DNA of 64,000 nt, taken from assembly GCA_016748015.1 (NCBI GenBank), contig JAAOMT010000571.1:871095-935094 (forward strand), given 5' to 3'. Source of the DNA: Geosiphon pyriformis (taxonomy: Eukaryota > Glomeromycota > Glomeromycetes > Archaeosporales > Geosiphonaceae). Every line of letters starts with the position of its first letter. Within the stretch, counting starts at the first letter, position 1. Of the stretch, positions 1 to 10,558 are shown piece by piece. Both the position numbers and the translations under genes were made by a program. The notes under the pieces are model-generated. The model was not told the origin of the DNA. It saw only the letters and a list, made by a program, of their open reading frames with translations, and ran no database searches.

Positions 1-2
1 AA

Positions 3-393
3 AAAATTAGCTTTGACTATGGTGAAAATAGAATTGTTGCTAATATAGTTCATAATCAGACACCTAAAAGACCAGGTATTAAAACTAAAAAAGCATTGGA
101 CAAGCCGTTAGAGAAGATAGATTTCTCAGGTTATGATAATGATAATAATAATGTTTTCTTAGATGTCTTCTTAAAACTTTCCCCTTCCTTGAAGAACTTG
201 GTTACTGTTTTTGTTAGGAAATTTTTTGCTTTGGATATTGGCTTGGATAAAGTGGTTGGGAAATTTTCTCATAAGAAGCTAATGGTGATTAGAAAATTGT
301 TTTCAAAAGTCAATAGTTTTGGGGGGGCTTTTACCCCCTCAAAATTCTCAGGTATTATCTATGCTTCCTTCACTCCTGAATCTAGTTTGGCAC
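3..393 (+). pseudogene. LINE L1 ORF1, N-terminal part (cut by window edge and element A)
   Basis: This frame is open from the left edge up to the insertion point of element A. It carries the block KFFALDIGLDKVVGKFS followed by VNSFGGAFTPSKFSGI, which recurs in ORF1 of all five LINE copies (for example KSFALDINL and VNSFERASTFSKFGG in L5). The motif DYGEN near residue 5 is shared with L5. The frame ends at SSLA, where the 4-bp target GCAC (390-393) meets the LTR. ORF1 proteins of such LINEs bind element RNA. No catalytic motif is expected here. Confidence 0.8.
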
Positions 394-1255
394 TATTACT
401 CATAAAAAAAAACAAATATAGAAAATAGCAGACCAATGAGAGAATAGTATTTAGCACGTGAGCACATTGCTCAGCAATGTGAAGCAATGTCAAAAATTAT
501 GGCACATTGCTTAGCAATGTAGAGGAATATTAGAAAACACAGCACATTGCTCAGCAATGTGAAATAATGTTAGAAAATTAGAGCACATCACTCAGCAATG
601 TGAGCATTGCTCAAGAAATCATAGTACATTACTCAGAAATGTGAGCGATCTCATAGAACATCAATTATGTATATATAATAGTAGCATTAGAAGTAGAAAA
701 AGCAGAATTTTTTAGTTAGAAATCTCCCATTCACAAATATTGAATAAATAAATTATTTATCATCCAAATCCACTCTTTACTATCAACACTATATGTTAAT
801 AGCAATTGATACTTAACCACATTGGAACAATAGCTCTTGATCATGGCTATTGATGGATACTAACTTGCATATTGTCTTGGCTCATTTCTTTATTCTTCTT
901 TTATTTGTTTGTCTTAATTGTTGTTATTACTAACTCTATTGAGGATTAACACATGGGGTACTAATGTTAGAATATAGCACTGGTAAAAGACCCAAAAATA
1001 AAAGTAAGACACTCAATTGAGGTTAGCTTACCAGGAAAAACACCAGCCATTATGCTGAAAAAGAAATTAATGAAACTGCAGTTTCGAGAAGCTATGGATA
1101 AAACTATTACCACTAAATCTCTGTCCATTATACAAAGAACTCAACCAAAACCTTCAGATAAACACACCTTCAGATTTTTATCATCAACAACAGCCTTGAG
1201 CACCAAGTTACGGGTTTGTTATTTACTCCAACCAACCAAATAATTACCTGTAACA
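394..1255 (+). repeat. 5' LTR of element A
   Basis: Starts at TATTACTCATAAA (TGTTACTTATAAA in the other LTR) and ends CCTGTAACA, aligning throughout with 9736-10,558. It holds a 40-bp-period palindrome array (463-643) and a TATA-like stretch TATATATAAT near 667-679. The 3' portion is AC-rich and includes the short frame at 1052-1243, which also exists in the other LTR and is not a gene. Confidence 0.9.
463..643 (+). repeat. Array of five palindromes in the LTR, period about 40 bp
   Basis: The unit CACATTGCTCAGCAATGTG is a perfect inverted repeat of 9-nt arms around one base. Units start at about 463, 503, 543, 584 and 625, with the later ones imperfect. The same array occurs in the 3' LTR at about 9808-9990. 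In U3 such an array could bind a dimeric regulator or fold as RNA hairpins; this is inference. Confidence 0.75.
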
Positions 1256-1257
1256 TT

Positions 1258-1269
1258 TGGTGCTCTTTG
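1258..1269 (+). other. Primer binding site of element A
   Basis: TGGTGCTCTTTG begins two bases after the LTR end TAACA. It matches the first ten bases of the longer site in element B (61,498-61,513, minus strand), which fits a tRNA 3' end of GAAGAGC, discriminator A, then CCA. Downstream bases have decayed. Confidence 0.7.
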
Positions 1270-1327
1270 TAAGATATAATCTTACAGAAAACCAGCACCA
1301 AAAAATAAATCAACAGTGGCAGAATCA

Positions 1328-2332
1328 GAAAGTATAGGAGCAAACCATTTAGGATTCATGAAATCTTTATTTCAACATTACTGTTAACACTTGGGATTGA
1401 ATCACAATTAGATATCAGCAGAATCAGCCTTCAATTTCTATGTCAACAAAAGAATTGCCTATTTGTTAGGAACACTAATAAACACTGAATCAGCAAAAGA
1501 AACTTTTTACCACAAATTAATCCAAAACACCAGCTTACCAACAAATTATAACTTCACATCTATCATTACTAAGATTAATAAGAAAATTGAACATCACACA
1601 CAACAAAAATACCCAATCACTTATGCAAGTAAAGGCAAAAGAAAATTACAAACACTGGCAATAACACTTCAACGGATCCAACCATCTACTTGAAAGAAAC
1701 ACAGAATTGAATCACCTACAAATCCATCATATCATTATATTCCTGGAAGCACCATCAATATTGCATCAGCAGGCATATCTACATTAAACACAACATTAAT
1801 ATTTGAACAATTTCTATTCCAAAGTAAACAAAAAAAAAAAGATTTATTAGGACCATACAGCATATACTTTGAGGGATTCAAATTGAAATTACCAATGCCA
1901 TCAGAAGTTTGATCATCATCACCTCAACCAGATTTCGGAATTACTGATCCATAAGAACCAACCGAATTGGAAAAAAAACAAGAAGAAAAAGAGGAAGAAG
2001 AATCTAAAGATTAAGAATTTACTTACCAGAACCTGATTACTAAGAACCCAGATATTGGAACCCCAAATTTTCAGACTCAGCAAGATCAAAATTTAGAAAA
2101 TCCAGAAATCAAAACTTCACCAAATCAGAACGACTGAAATCTCGACTTAATTAATCAACAAAACTTACCTCCGAATATCATCATTAATCAGCCACCAATT
2201 GAACCAATTATCAAACTGATTCAACAGCAGCAAATACCTCTTCAACAGCCACCACTACAGCAACTTATCCAGTAACTGGTTCAGCAACTGCAACAACCAC
2301 TTCAACCACCAATGTAACAACAGCAACCAATC
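1328..2332 (+). pseudogene. Element A gag, N-terminal region and Gln-rich linker
   Basis: One frame with several stops covers this stretch. The first part (1328-1693) corresponds by position and style to the intact N-terminal gag frame of element B (60,961-61,467, minus). It contains a helical-looking segment rich in Lys, Asn and Tyr. After a stop at 1691 the frame continues through an acidic Glu-rich stretch (about 1980-2010) and a long Gln/Pro-rich stretch with repeated QQ and PP (about 2220-2330). This resembles the low-complexity linker of gag proteins. No enzymatic motif is seen. Confidence 0.6.
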
Positions 2333-3260
2333 ATGCCAATGGCTTTTGCATCAATTGCAAAACTTGAGAAGTTTACTGGCGAAGAGAATGATGCTCAGGC
2401 ATGGATCAATAATGTTACCAAAGCCATCATTGCAAATAACTGGGATGATGCAAGAACAATGCAAGTCATTCCATATTTCCTAAAGAATACTGCCAACTCA
2501 TGGTATCATAGCTTGGCCCAGAAACCCCAAAATTTTAATATATTTAAAACAGAATTTCTAAGATATTTTAGTGATAATAACAGCATCAACCACCTGGCAA
2601 GTACTTTTACCATCCTAAAACAAGAGAACACAGAAGCAGTCACCACCTACTTGGAACACTTTCACAGAAATCTGTGCCAAATCTAAACTATCCAAGCTGA
2701 TTACTTTACAGTGCCACAAATCTTAAATCAGTTCATTAGAGGCTTATGCAGCAGCATACTCCAACAAGTACGTCTGATGCATCCAGTAAACTTTCTTACT
2801 GCAGTCACTCATGCTAGAGATTTTGAAGCTGCTGAGTTAGAAGCCAACCATGCCCAAACTGTGAATTTAGTAATGAATGAATCATCTGACTTGGATTCTA
2901 AACTAAAACAATTCAGTGATTCCATTAATCAGAAATTAGAGGGATACTTAGCTGACAATCACCCAATTTATCAGCCTCCTCAATGATGTAATAATCAGAA
3001 AAACACAAATCGTTTCCAAAATCAATTGTGTCTATCATTATTAACAAATCACCCATGACAACAAGAAACATGAATTTGCCACAACTGTAGTAAACAAGAT
3101 CACCTTAGAGCCGATTGCCATGCTTATAGTAACTCACAATCGGGAAATCAATATTGGAATCCCAATCACTGGTTCTCAACTCTGAATTATTACTCAAATC
3201 AAAATCAATATCAATCTATTTACCTGCCAATGATGTTGCCGCCAATCTATCAAACACTGG
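2333..3260 (+). pseudogene. Element A gag, capsid-like domain and zinc knuckle
   Basis: Frames at 2333-2686 and 2711-2986 form a retrotransposon gag capsid-like region: FTGEENDAQAWINNV, then IPYFLKNTANSWYHSL, and a region ending LEANHAQTVNLVM. It aligns with the element B protein at 60,088-60,810 (FTGEDNNTSPQEWLDKV; EEANHTKLINLA). About 30 codons later, at 3076-3117, lies a complete zinc knuckle C-HN-C-SKQD-H-LRAD-C (CX2CX4HX4C) used for RNA packaging. A stop at 2685 replaces a residue, a double stop follows 2986, and a TGA precedes the knuckle, so gag is not made as one protein. Confidence 0.8.
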
Positions 3261-3716
3261 TATATCAACCTCAATATATATCAACCACAGCCACCCATAA
3301 TATATCAACCACAGCCACAAATAGTCTATCAACCACAACAATTAATTTAAACACCACCACAAAACCCAGCTATGATAACATCTAGAAACCCCAAATTCAG
3401 AGTAACCCAAAACTGGAGATCAGTGATGGTAGTTCACCAACCAATCTCCAGTTCAACAAATTAATCATCAAGATTATGCCAGCAGAGTTTAGAAACTGGG
3501 TATAACTAAAACCCAAGTTCCCAGAACTATTTAAGTCTTTTGATTACTCCAGAAGATGCAGCATCCAGCAAATAGGAAACCAACCAGAAGCCACTTATCT
3601 ACAACATTCTACCAGCTGCCAGCACCAAAGACAAATTACTTGCTGTCATATTCCCATTTAAACTTGAGAAAATCACATCAGTTCCATTATTCAGTAGAGC
3701 CACCAAACCAATAACC

Positions 3717-4040
3717 ATGATGTATATTGATGCCAAAGTTGATAGTCAGTATATTAAACTGATCTTGGATAGTGAATCAGCTGGCAGTATCATCACCAAA
3801 CAACTCATGGATCAATTAGGTTGCTGAGTTGACAGAACTGCCAATGCAAGGATTATTACAGCTGATGGAGCAACCAAAACTCTTATTGGTGAGATTGACG
3901 ACTTCCCATTTGAAGTTAATGACATCATAGTCCTTATCAAAGTTTTGGTAATAGAAGCCACTCAATACCAAGCACTAGTTGGTAATGACTGGCTCACTAA
4001 AACAAATGCCATATTGGATTGGACAACGCAAGAGCTCTAA
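3717..4040 (+). pseudogene. Element A aspartic protease
   Basis: The frame reads MMYIDAKVDSQYIKLIL, then DSESAGSIITKQLM. This matches the retroviral-type aspartic protease of element B (LILDNGSAGSIITYQLM at 59,119-59,421, minus). The catalytic D-S/T-G triad is damaged here: the residue after DS is Glu, not Gly. A stop follows the LMDQLGC segment. The C-terminal flank QALVGNDWL is the conserved end of the domain, and the equivalent in B is QALVRNDWL. The frame differs from gag, through either an indel or a programmed shift. The overlapping open frames at 3979-4323 (+) and 3975-4166 (-) are shadows. Confidence 0.75.
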
Positions 4041-5232
4041 CTCAGCCAAAATGGTCAACATACATGTATACCAGCCATATGCAGCCACTTCAAGACTATC
4101 AACACACCAGCACCACTCATTGAGTTTAAGGAAGAAGAGAAAAAACCTACCTGGAAAGCCTATCAAGTCTCATAAACTGACAATGATCACAATGAACTAC
4201 TGCCAATACTCTTCTGGGATGACAATGACAATGAAAAAGGAAAACAAAGAGAGGAACATACCTGGGAAACCACCATCAATGCTTGGATTGACAACAGCCA
4301 AAGTGAGTTGCTACCAACAATAAGCTGGAAAGAAAAAGGGAAAGAGAAGAAAAAAGAAGAAAACATATCTGGAGAAATCAAACTCACAGAAGACACAACC
4401 AAAAGATGAACAAGTTCATACTCTGTTTGCCAGCTACTATTACAGCTACCATTTATTCTACTTAAATGCAAAAACTGTGAAAAGAAACTCTCTTTCATGG
4501 GAGCATGGATTGCACCAGATAAAAACCACTAGATGCAAACACATTATTACTACAAACTGTGCCATTGCAAATGCTATGATATCCAAAGTGCCAAGACAAG
4601 TAAGACAATGAACTATGTCTCGCTTGTAGTAAACAGCTACTCAATGAAGAGATGTGAAATGACATTTTTGGTCGAGGAGGAACATGTGACACTTCATGCC
4701 AGTACATAATTCTCATCAGTAACTAGGTGAGTCATGACATGCCCATAACAGCAGCTTGGCATAGAGCAATTAACTGATTGGATGGCTACTCACATGATGA
4801 GAACAAGATCTGGCAAATAGCAAATGCCAAAGTCCAAGGAGCCATGCCCAGTAAAATTCTGAAAGTTAAAAACAACCCACCTGAACAGGTTGACATCATT
4901 CTCATTCCAAATCCAGATGCTTTTCTTGACATAGAAACCAACTCAGAAAACTTCTATGAGCATTACCAAAACTTGGCACCCACCAGAAAAGAACAGGAAG
5001 AGTGTTTAGCACAGCTAAACACTCAATTATGTGACCACTGTTTAATTTTATGTGACTTTCAATATTGTAATGAGTGTGACCTCATTTACAACCCACCAAT
5101 CCATATGATCTACATGATCTCAGAAGAAGAAGAACCAATCAGCAGCTGCACATTAGAATCAGAATCAATTTTCAATCCTGACTCAAACTCTAACAATAAT
5201 GATGACAAAAATAATGGTTCCAGCTTTATTTA
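4041..5232 (+). pseudogene. Element A acidic and cysteine-rich segment between protease and dUTPase
   Basis: After the protease an acidic Glu/Lys-rich linker runs to about 4440. It is followed by CKNCEKKLSFMGAW (about 4465-4505), which aligns with CKDCNKKLSSIGAC in element B. The following cysteine pairs are largely lost. The open frame 4778-5232 continues the region with the pattern QLCDHCLILC then YCNECDL, equivalent to QLCEECIMPC in B, and ends in an Asp/Asn/Ser-rich run. The regularly spaced Cys pairs suggest a zinc-binding module, a structural inference. I recognise no named family. Confidence 0.55.
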
Positions 5233-5380
5233 AAATAGCAATAACAATGACAATGATTCCAACTCAGATTCAAACTCCAATTCAAACTACGAACAATATA
5301 TCACACTTCCTGACCTTACCAAGGAGCAAGAACTAAAATAGTTCAGCAACAATAATAAAAGTATTATGCCAAAACGTGTG

Positions 5381-5827
5381 CATAATACTGATGCAAGATT
5401 TGATCTGAGATATCCTGGAAAAGATGCCATCAAATTGAAACCACATTCATGCACTTGCATTGATCTGAAAATAGCACTGGAAATTCTAACAACCACAATG
5501 GTTTAACTAGCATTTAAGAGTAGTCTAGCAAAAAGAGAAATTAACATCAGAGGAGAAATAATTGATGCAGAATATGTGGGAAATATCATTGCTATGCTAC
5601 AAAATAATTGAGAAAAGACCTATGTAATAGAGCCAAACAAAAAAATAGTGCAGACAATATTCCTGCCTCTGGTCAAAATAGCTCAGTTAGTATTAGTAGG
5701 AAATAAGGAAGAATTAGGAATAACAGCAAGAGGGATACAGGAATTTGGATCAATGAGTAGAGTAGATATACTAGTTAACATGATGGAAGAAGAGATTATT
5801 GATAAGGAAGAAATTATCTCCACTAGT
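5381..5827 (+). pseudogene. Element A dUTPase-like domain
   Basis: All five trimeric dUTPase motifs can be found in order but are eroded. Motif 1 is DARFDLRYP (family DAGxDL; Gly is Arg here). Motif 2 is FKSSLAKREI. Motif 3 is GEIIDAEYVGNI, well kept including D and Y. Motif 4 is IVQTIFLPL. Motif 5 is RGIQEFGSMS. Stops occur before motif 2 (about 5503) and after motif 3 (about 5609). dUTPase converts dUTP to dUMP and keeps uracil out of new DNA. The better copy in element B shows that the domain belongs to this retrotransposon type. It lies between protease and RT. Confidence 0.8.
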
Positions 5828-5860
5828 TGACCAATTTCTATTCTACCATATGACCAGTAT

Positions 5861-6151
5861 ATGGTAGTTATAGAAAGGAAAATGAAGGATCAGAACCAGA
5901 TTTTTGAAACAGAAACAGCACATTGTAAATTAGGAAAAATTGGATTCATCAATCTCTACATACCAGCCAGGAACTATAGCCACATCAAAATTCTTATTTA
6001 CAACAACACTGAAAAAGTTATAGAGATACCAAAAGAAACCATCATAGGACATTTAACTATTGAAATAGAGGACCAACCACCAAACCCCATTCCAGACTTT
6101 TTACAGCTTTGTGGATATGTTGACATCATATTACAAACAATATATGGATGA
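5861..6151 (+). pseudogene. Element A spacer domain after dUTPase
   Basis: An open frame of about 96 codons continues the pol frame after a stop at 5828. It includes GFINLYIPARNYSHIKI, then IEIPKETIIGHLTIEIED. The beta-rich alternation and the IPKETIIGHL pattern resemble the region that links protease-type domains to RT in gypsy pol proteins. No catalytic residues are recognised. It ends at a TGA at 6149 within an otherwise continuing frame. Confidence 0.5.
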
Positions 6152-6179
6152 AATAAATGTTATTTGCTCCAACCAGAAC

Positions 6180-7090
6180 AATTAGAACAAATGAACATGG
6201 AGAATCTAAACCCACTCCAATGCATACAGCTAAAGATGTTGCTCAACAAGTTTAATAACATCTTTACCAGTGAGAATGAATTTGGCAAAACTGACATTAT
6301 CTAGCACCAGATCAAAACTGAAGATGCTATGCCAATAAAACAACGAGCATACAGAGTACCATCTGCCAGTCATAAGATCATTTGTCAAGAAATCAACCAA
6401 ATGCTCGACAATGGATTAATTCAGCCATCAATGAGCTTATGGTCATCACCAGTAGTACTCGTCTGGAAAAAAAATGGGAAAATCCACTTTTGCATAGACT
6501 ACAGAAAGCTTAATAGAGTCATGCATGGAGACAGCAATCCAACTTCACGGATTCAGAAATTATTTGATGCTTTTGATGGAAACAAATGGTTCTCAATATT
6601 AAATTTAAATAGTGGTTACTGGCAAGTAGCCATGGATTCAATAGACAAAGAAAAAACTACATTCACAACATAGGAGGGAAATTTTGAATTCGAAGTGATG
6701 CCATTTGGCTTAACAAATGCTTCAGCCACATTCCAGTGGCTAATGGAAATAGTATATACTGGCTTATTGTGAAAATCAGTAGTCGTTTATTTAAATGACA
6801 CCAATGTGTTCTCCAAAACATTTGATAATCATTTGCATCATCTACAACAAGTGTTTGAAAGGCTACAATGAACAGGACTAAAGTTAAATGCCAATAAGTT
6901 CTTCTTTGGCAAGACAGAATTAAACTTTTTAGAGCACATAGTAAGCAAAAACAGCATCAAAATGGATCCAAAAAAAATAGAAATAGTCAAGAACTTTCCA
7001 GTACCAACCAATGTGACAGAGTTAAAATTATTCTTGGGATTTGCAAGCTATTATCAATGCTTCATCAAAAACTTTTCCAAGATAGCCCAA
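6180..7090 (+). pseudogene. Element A reverse transcriptase
   Basis: The frame begins with EFGKTDII (stop) HQIKTEDA, then MLDNGLIQPS, FCIDYRKLNRV, and LNSGYWQVAMDSIDKEKTTFTT, the classic gypsy RT blocks. The palm motif reads VVVYLNDTNVFSKTF (6785-6830), so the family YLDD has become YLND by GAC/GAT to AAC/AAT. MPFGLTNASATFQ precedes it. Further on, KLNANKFFFGKTELNFLEH and FPVPTNVTELKLFLGFASYY complete the thumb. Premature stops at 6302, 6671, 6770 and 6869 are at family Gln, Gln/Pro, Trp and Arg positions. The enzyme is inactive. Confidence 0.9.
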
Positions 7091-7590
7091 CCATTCAATC
7101 ATCTCCAAACCAAGAATGTAAAATATGAATGGACAGAAGCACAACAAGAAGCTTTTGATATTCTAAAAAGAAAGCTTATACAAGCTCCAGTACTAATCTA
7201 TCCAAATTACAACAAACTGTTTATTATTACCACTAATGTATTAAGCCAAGCATTGGGAGCAGTAGTATCACAGAGAAGACTGAATGGAAGAGAACATTTA
7301 GTCGCATATGCCAGCCGAGATTTAACTCCAGCTAAAAGAAATTATAGAACACCAGAATTAGAACATTTAGCAATTTATTGAGCAGTCATGAAATGGAGTG
7401 AATATTTGAGCCAGAAGTTTGATATATACATGGACCACAAAGGATTAACAGCACTTCATAAACAAGAATGTGGAGATGAAAGACAATTAAGATAGAAAAT
7501 GACACTATCACTATATACTTACACTATACATTATAAAAAAGGAAAAGACAATGAAAATGCCAATGGTTTGTCATGAATAAGACAAATCTA
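7091..7590 (+). pseudogene. Element A RNase H
   Basis: WTEAQQEAFDILKRKL leads into the RNase H domain: APVLIYPNYNKLFIITTNVLS (the first catalytic Asp of the usual TDAS is Asn), then LNGREHLVAYASRDLTPAKRNYRTPELEHLAIY with the catalytic Glu retained, and YMDHKGLTAL where the third Asp is kept. A TGA at 7379-7381 sits at the conserved Trp of the AVxWA motif. The domain degrades the RNA strand of the hybrid during reverse transcription. Confidence 0.8.
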
Positions 7591-7799
7591 AAAACATCTC
7601 AACATAAAAATATAACAAAACCAGAGCAAATCCAACAAAAATATAACAAAAAATGAATATACAAAAATATCAACAACTACAATATTATATAAATACTCAA
7701 CTGTTCAAGAAGAAATTATCTCAAAATAAGTGAAATAATATCAAACAACAATCAAAACATTTTATCAATTATAAAAATATACTTTACCAGAAAAACAGA

Positions 7800-8960
7800 A
7801 AAAATCCAGATCAACCAATAAAAGTCATCACAGAACTAAAGAAAGAGACAATATTATTCAACATACATTCAGATCCAACAGCAGGACATTTTTATAAAGA
7901 AGCAACTATGAAAAAAACAAGAAAAAGATACTATTAGCCATCAATGTATCCAGATATTATTCAATATGTTCAGAATTGTGATGCTTGTCAGAGAAGAGGT
8001 GGAACAAAATCCAGTAAACCATTAAGACCAATCAAAGTGGGACAACCATTCGACCATATTGGAATTGACTTAGTCGGATCAGTAACAATCACCAGCAGAG
8101 GCAACAGATACATTGCAGTAGTCATGGACTATCTTACAAAATGGCCAGAAGCAAAAGTCATTCAAAGAGCAGATGCAAAATCCGTTGCCGAATTCATCCA
8201 TCAAGATTTAATTTGTCAACATGGATGTCCAAAAGAACTATTATCAGATCAGAAAACTCACTTTGTGAACAGAACATTAGCAGAATTAAGCCAGAGATTT
8301 GGAATAAAAAAACCATTATCATCACTATACCATCCACAAATAAATGGCTTAGTTGAAAGATTTAATAGAACACTGTATAAAGCAATTGCCAAAATCAGCC
8401 AAAAAAATCAAGACAAATGAGATTTGTTTATACCATCAGTATTATTTGCTTATTAGACAATAAAACAAGATACCACACAAGCAACACCATTTAAATTGGT
8501 ATATAATAAAACAGCAACATTACCAGTTGAGATAGAAATCAATACATATCCAGCTGAACCAATAACAGAAGATAATTTCCAAAAAACATTGTTAAAAAGA
8601 ACATATGACTTAATGGAAACACTAAAAAACAGATAACAGAAAGCAGCTGATAATATCTAAAAGACACAAAAAAAGCAAAAAGCATAACATGATAATCAAC
8701 TACCAGATAAATCAGTGAAATTCAAGATTGGAAACAAAGTACTATTACATTATACCAAAGCAGAAAAACAATGGAGTGGAAAATTCGACCCCAAATGGGA
8801 CAGACCATTTCACATAGAAGAAATTTTTGGAAATAGAACTTATAAATTAAGATGGGACAACAAAATTTTAACCAAAGCAGCACATAGTGATCGACTGAAA
8901 TCATATCACCAAATAACATCATCATCCAATAACATTCCACAATTAAGAGTACAATAAATA
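7800..8960 (+). pseudogene. Element A integrase
   Basis: The zinc-binding HHCC module is visible (HSDPTAGHF, then CDACQRR at 7979-7999). The catalytic core has GIDLVGS (first Asp), LLSDQKTHFVN (second Asp) and INGLVERFNRTL (Glu) with 35 residues between the second Asp and Glu, so DD35E. The frame 7944-8420 is open, then a TGA at a Trp position. The C-terminal part 8715-8957 holds KAEKQWSGKFDPKWDRPFHI, a GPY/F-like module. I see no chromodomain. The 8141-8356 frame is a shadow. Confidence 0.9.
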
Positions 8961-9044
8961 CTAGTTCAACCAGATAAGATTTCACAAGATCTGGAACCAA
9001 TCATAATCATTGGACCAAAAACATAAAATCAAACAATAAAAGAG

Positions 9045-9723
9045 TATATAAAGATACAATATATGTGACAAAGACAACCAAGAAAAATGGAAATACCAGA
9101 TCATATTCACATCATAGCTCAACAATTATTCTAGGCCCTAAGTCAACAACCTTTAGACATAGAAATTATTGTTAACAACCAAACAATTTACTATCAAAAC
9201 ACCAAAGAAAAGACAAAGAATGCACTATATCAGCAGTTACCAAAGAATGATAAAAACTGGTCAAATAACATAATAGAAAAAGTAAAGAACACTTTTGGGA
9301 AAATATCTATTATGGCACCAACAGAAGAACTTACAAAAGAGAATTGGAAGCAATGGACAGAACAACTTCCAATATCATACTATTACTACCAATTAGGACA
9401 AAAGTTGAATATTCAAGAGTTGTATATCAACAAATCCAAGAGGATATTTAACCAAAACATAATACAGCAAATTAAAGAATTTATTGGGAAAAAGATGAAC
9501 TCAACATTACATGTGAGAACAATTTACCAACTACACAACATATTTCAGAACTATCCAAAAATACTGTTACACTCTGACATAGAAACCATAACCATTAACC
9601 AATGGGGAAGAATAAACAATACACAAATAGAAGACATGAAGAACAGAGTCGAACAAACAATACTTGAAAAAGAAGTATTAGAATTAATTCAAAACAAAGA
9701 TTTCGATGGAGCTCAATATTAAA
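9045..9723 (+). pseudogene. Element A 3' ORF in the env position, unknown function
   Basis: Downstream of integrase the frame continues through YMWQRQPRKMEIP (about 9060-9100), a stop near 9135, and then the open frame 9312-9722. It aligns with the intact 3' ORF of element B: YYYQLGQKLNIQELYI versus YFHIGKTLYERKLELE, and YQLHNIFQNYPKILL versus LRLYDLFNTCENVLQ. Composition suggests helices, with many Lys, Gln and Asn residues. There is no signal peptide or membrane span, so it is not a typical envelope protein. It ends just before the polypurine tract. Function unknown. Confidence 0.6.
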
Positions 9724-9735
9724 AGGAGGAGATAA
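9721..9735 (+). other. Polypurine tract of element A
   Basis: AAAAGGAGGAGATAA lies immediately before the 3' LTR start TGTTACTT. Such purine runs prime plus-strand DNA synthesis. Element B has the equivalent GAGGAGGAG at its 3' LTR. Confidence 0.85.
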
Positions 9736-10558
9736 TGTTACTTATAAAAAGAAAACAGATATAGAAAATAGCAGACCAATGAAAGAATAGTATTTAGCAC
9801 GTGAGCATATTGCTCAGCAATATGGAGCAATGTCAGAAATTATGACACATTGCTCAGCAATATGGAGCAATATCAGAAAACATAACACATTGTTCAGCAA
9901 TATGGAGCAATGTTAGAAAATTAGAGCACATCACTTAGCAATGTGAGCATTGCTCAAGAAATCATAGCACATTGCTTGGAAATGTGAATGATCTCATAGA
10001 ACATCAATTATGTATATATAGTGGTAGCATTAGAAGTAGAAAAAACAGAATTCTTTAATTAGAAATCTCCCATTTACAAATATTGAATAAATAAATTATT
10101 TATCATCCAAATCCACTTTTCACTATCAACACTAGATGTTGATAGCAATTGATACTTAACCACACTGGAACAATAGCTCTTGATTATGGCTATTGACAGA
10201 TACTAACTTACATATTGCCTTGGCTCATTTCTTTATGTTATTTCTTTTATTTGTTTGTTTTAATTGTTGTTATTACTAACTCTATTGAAGATTAATGCAT
10301 GGGGTACTGACATCAAGATATAGCACTGGTAAAAGACCCAGAAATAAGGGTAAAACACTCGATTGAGGTTAGCTTACCAAAAAAAACACCAGTCATTACG
10401 CTGAAAAAGAAATTGACAAAACTGCGGTTTTGGGAAGCTACAGATAAAACTATTACCACTAAATCTCTGTCTATTATACAAAAAACTCAACCAAAACCTT
10501 CAGATAAACACACCTTCAGATTTCCATTATTGACAACAGCCTTGAGCCACCTGTAACA
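9736..10558 (+). repeat. 3' LTR of element A
   Basis: Begins TGTTACTTATAAA and ends CACCTGTAACA, followed by target copy GCAC (10,559-10,562). Aligns with 394-1255 but is about 40 bp shorter near its end, where 5' LTR bases around 1206-1243 are absent. It carries the palindrome array (about 9808-9990) and a TATATATAG stretch near 10,013. Confidence 0.9.

Larger units (their letters stand above)
394..10558 (+). mobile_element. Ty3/gypsy-type LTR retrotransposon A, degenerate, with dUTPase-like domain
   Basis: This is a full-length LTR element with two LTRs (394-1255 and 9736-10,558), a primer binding site, gag, protease, cysteine-rich segment, dUTPase-like domain, RT, RNase H, integrase, a 3' ORF and a polypurine tract, in that order. 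RNase H before integrase is the Ty3/gypsy order. It is flanked by GCAC at 390-393 and 10,559-10,562, a 4-bp target duplication inside LINE L1 ORF1. Stops and frame changes break every long frame. The LTRs differ at many positions, so the copy is older than element B. Confidence 0.9.

Noticed and set aside
463-643. CRISPR-like array of 19-bp repeats at 40-bp steps
   Set aside because: The spacers are themselves similar, the array sits in a retrotransposon LTR, and no cas genes occur; it is a tandem palindrome array.
1052-1243. Small plus-strand frame near the end of the 5' LTR
   Set aside because: It lies within the LTR, is mirrored in the other LTR with stops and ends inside it, so it is not a gene.
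3975-4498. Open frames on both strands over the element A protease-linker region
   Set aside because: The real protease reading (DSESAGS, QALVGNDWL) is in a different frame; these have no family motif and are products of acidic/Lys-rich linker sequence.
8722-9000. Minus-strand frame of 92 aa opposite the integrase C-terminus
   Set aside because: Shadow of the plus-strand KAEKQWSGKF integrase module.
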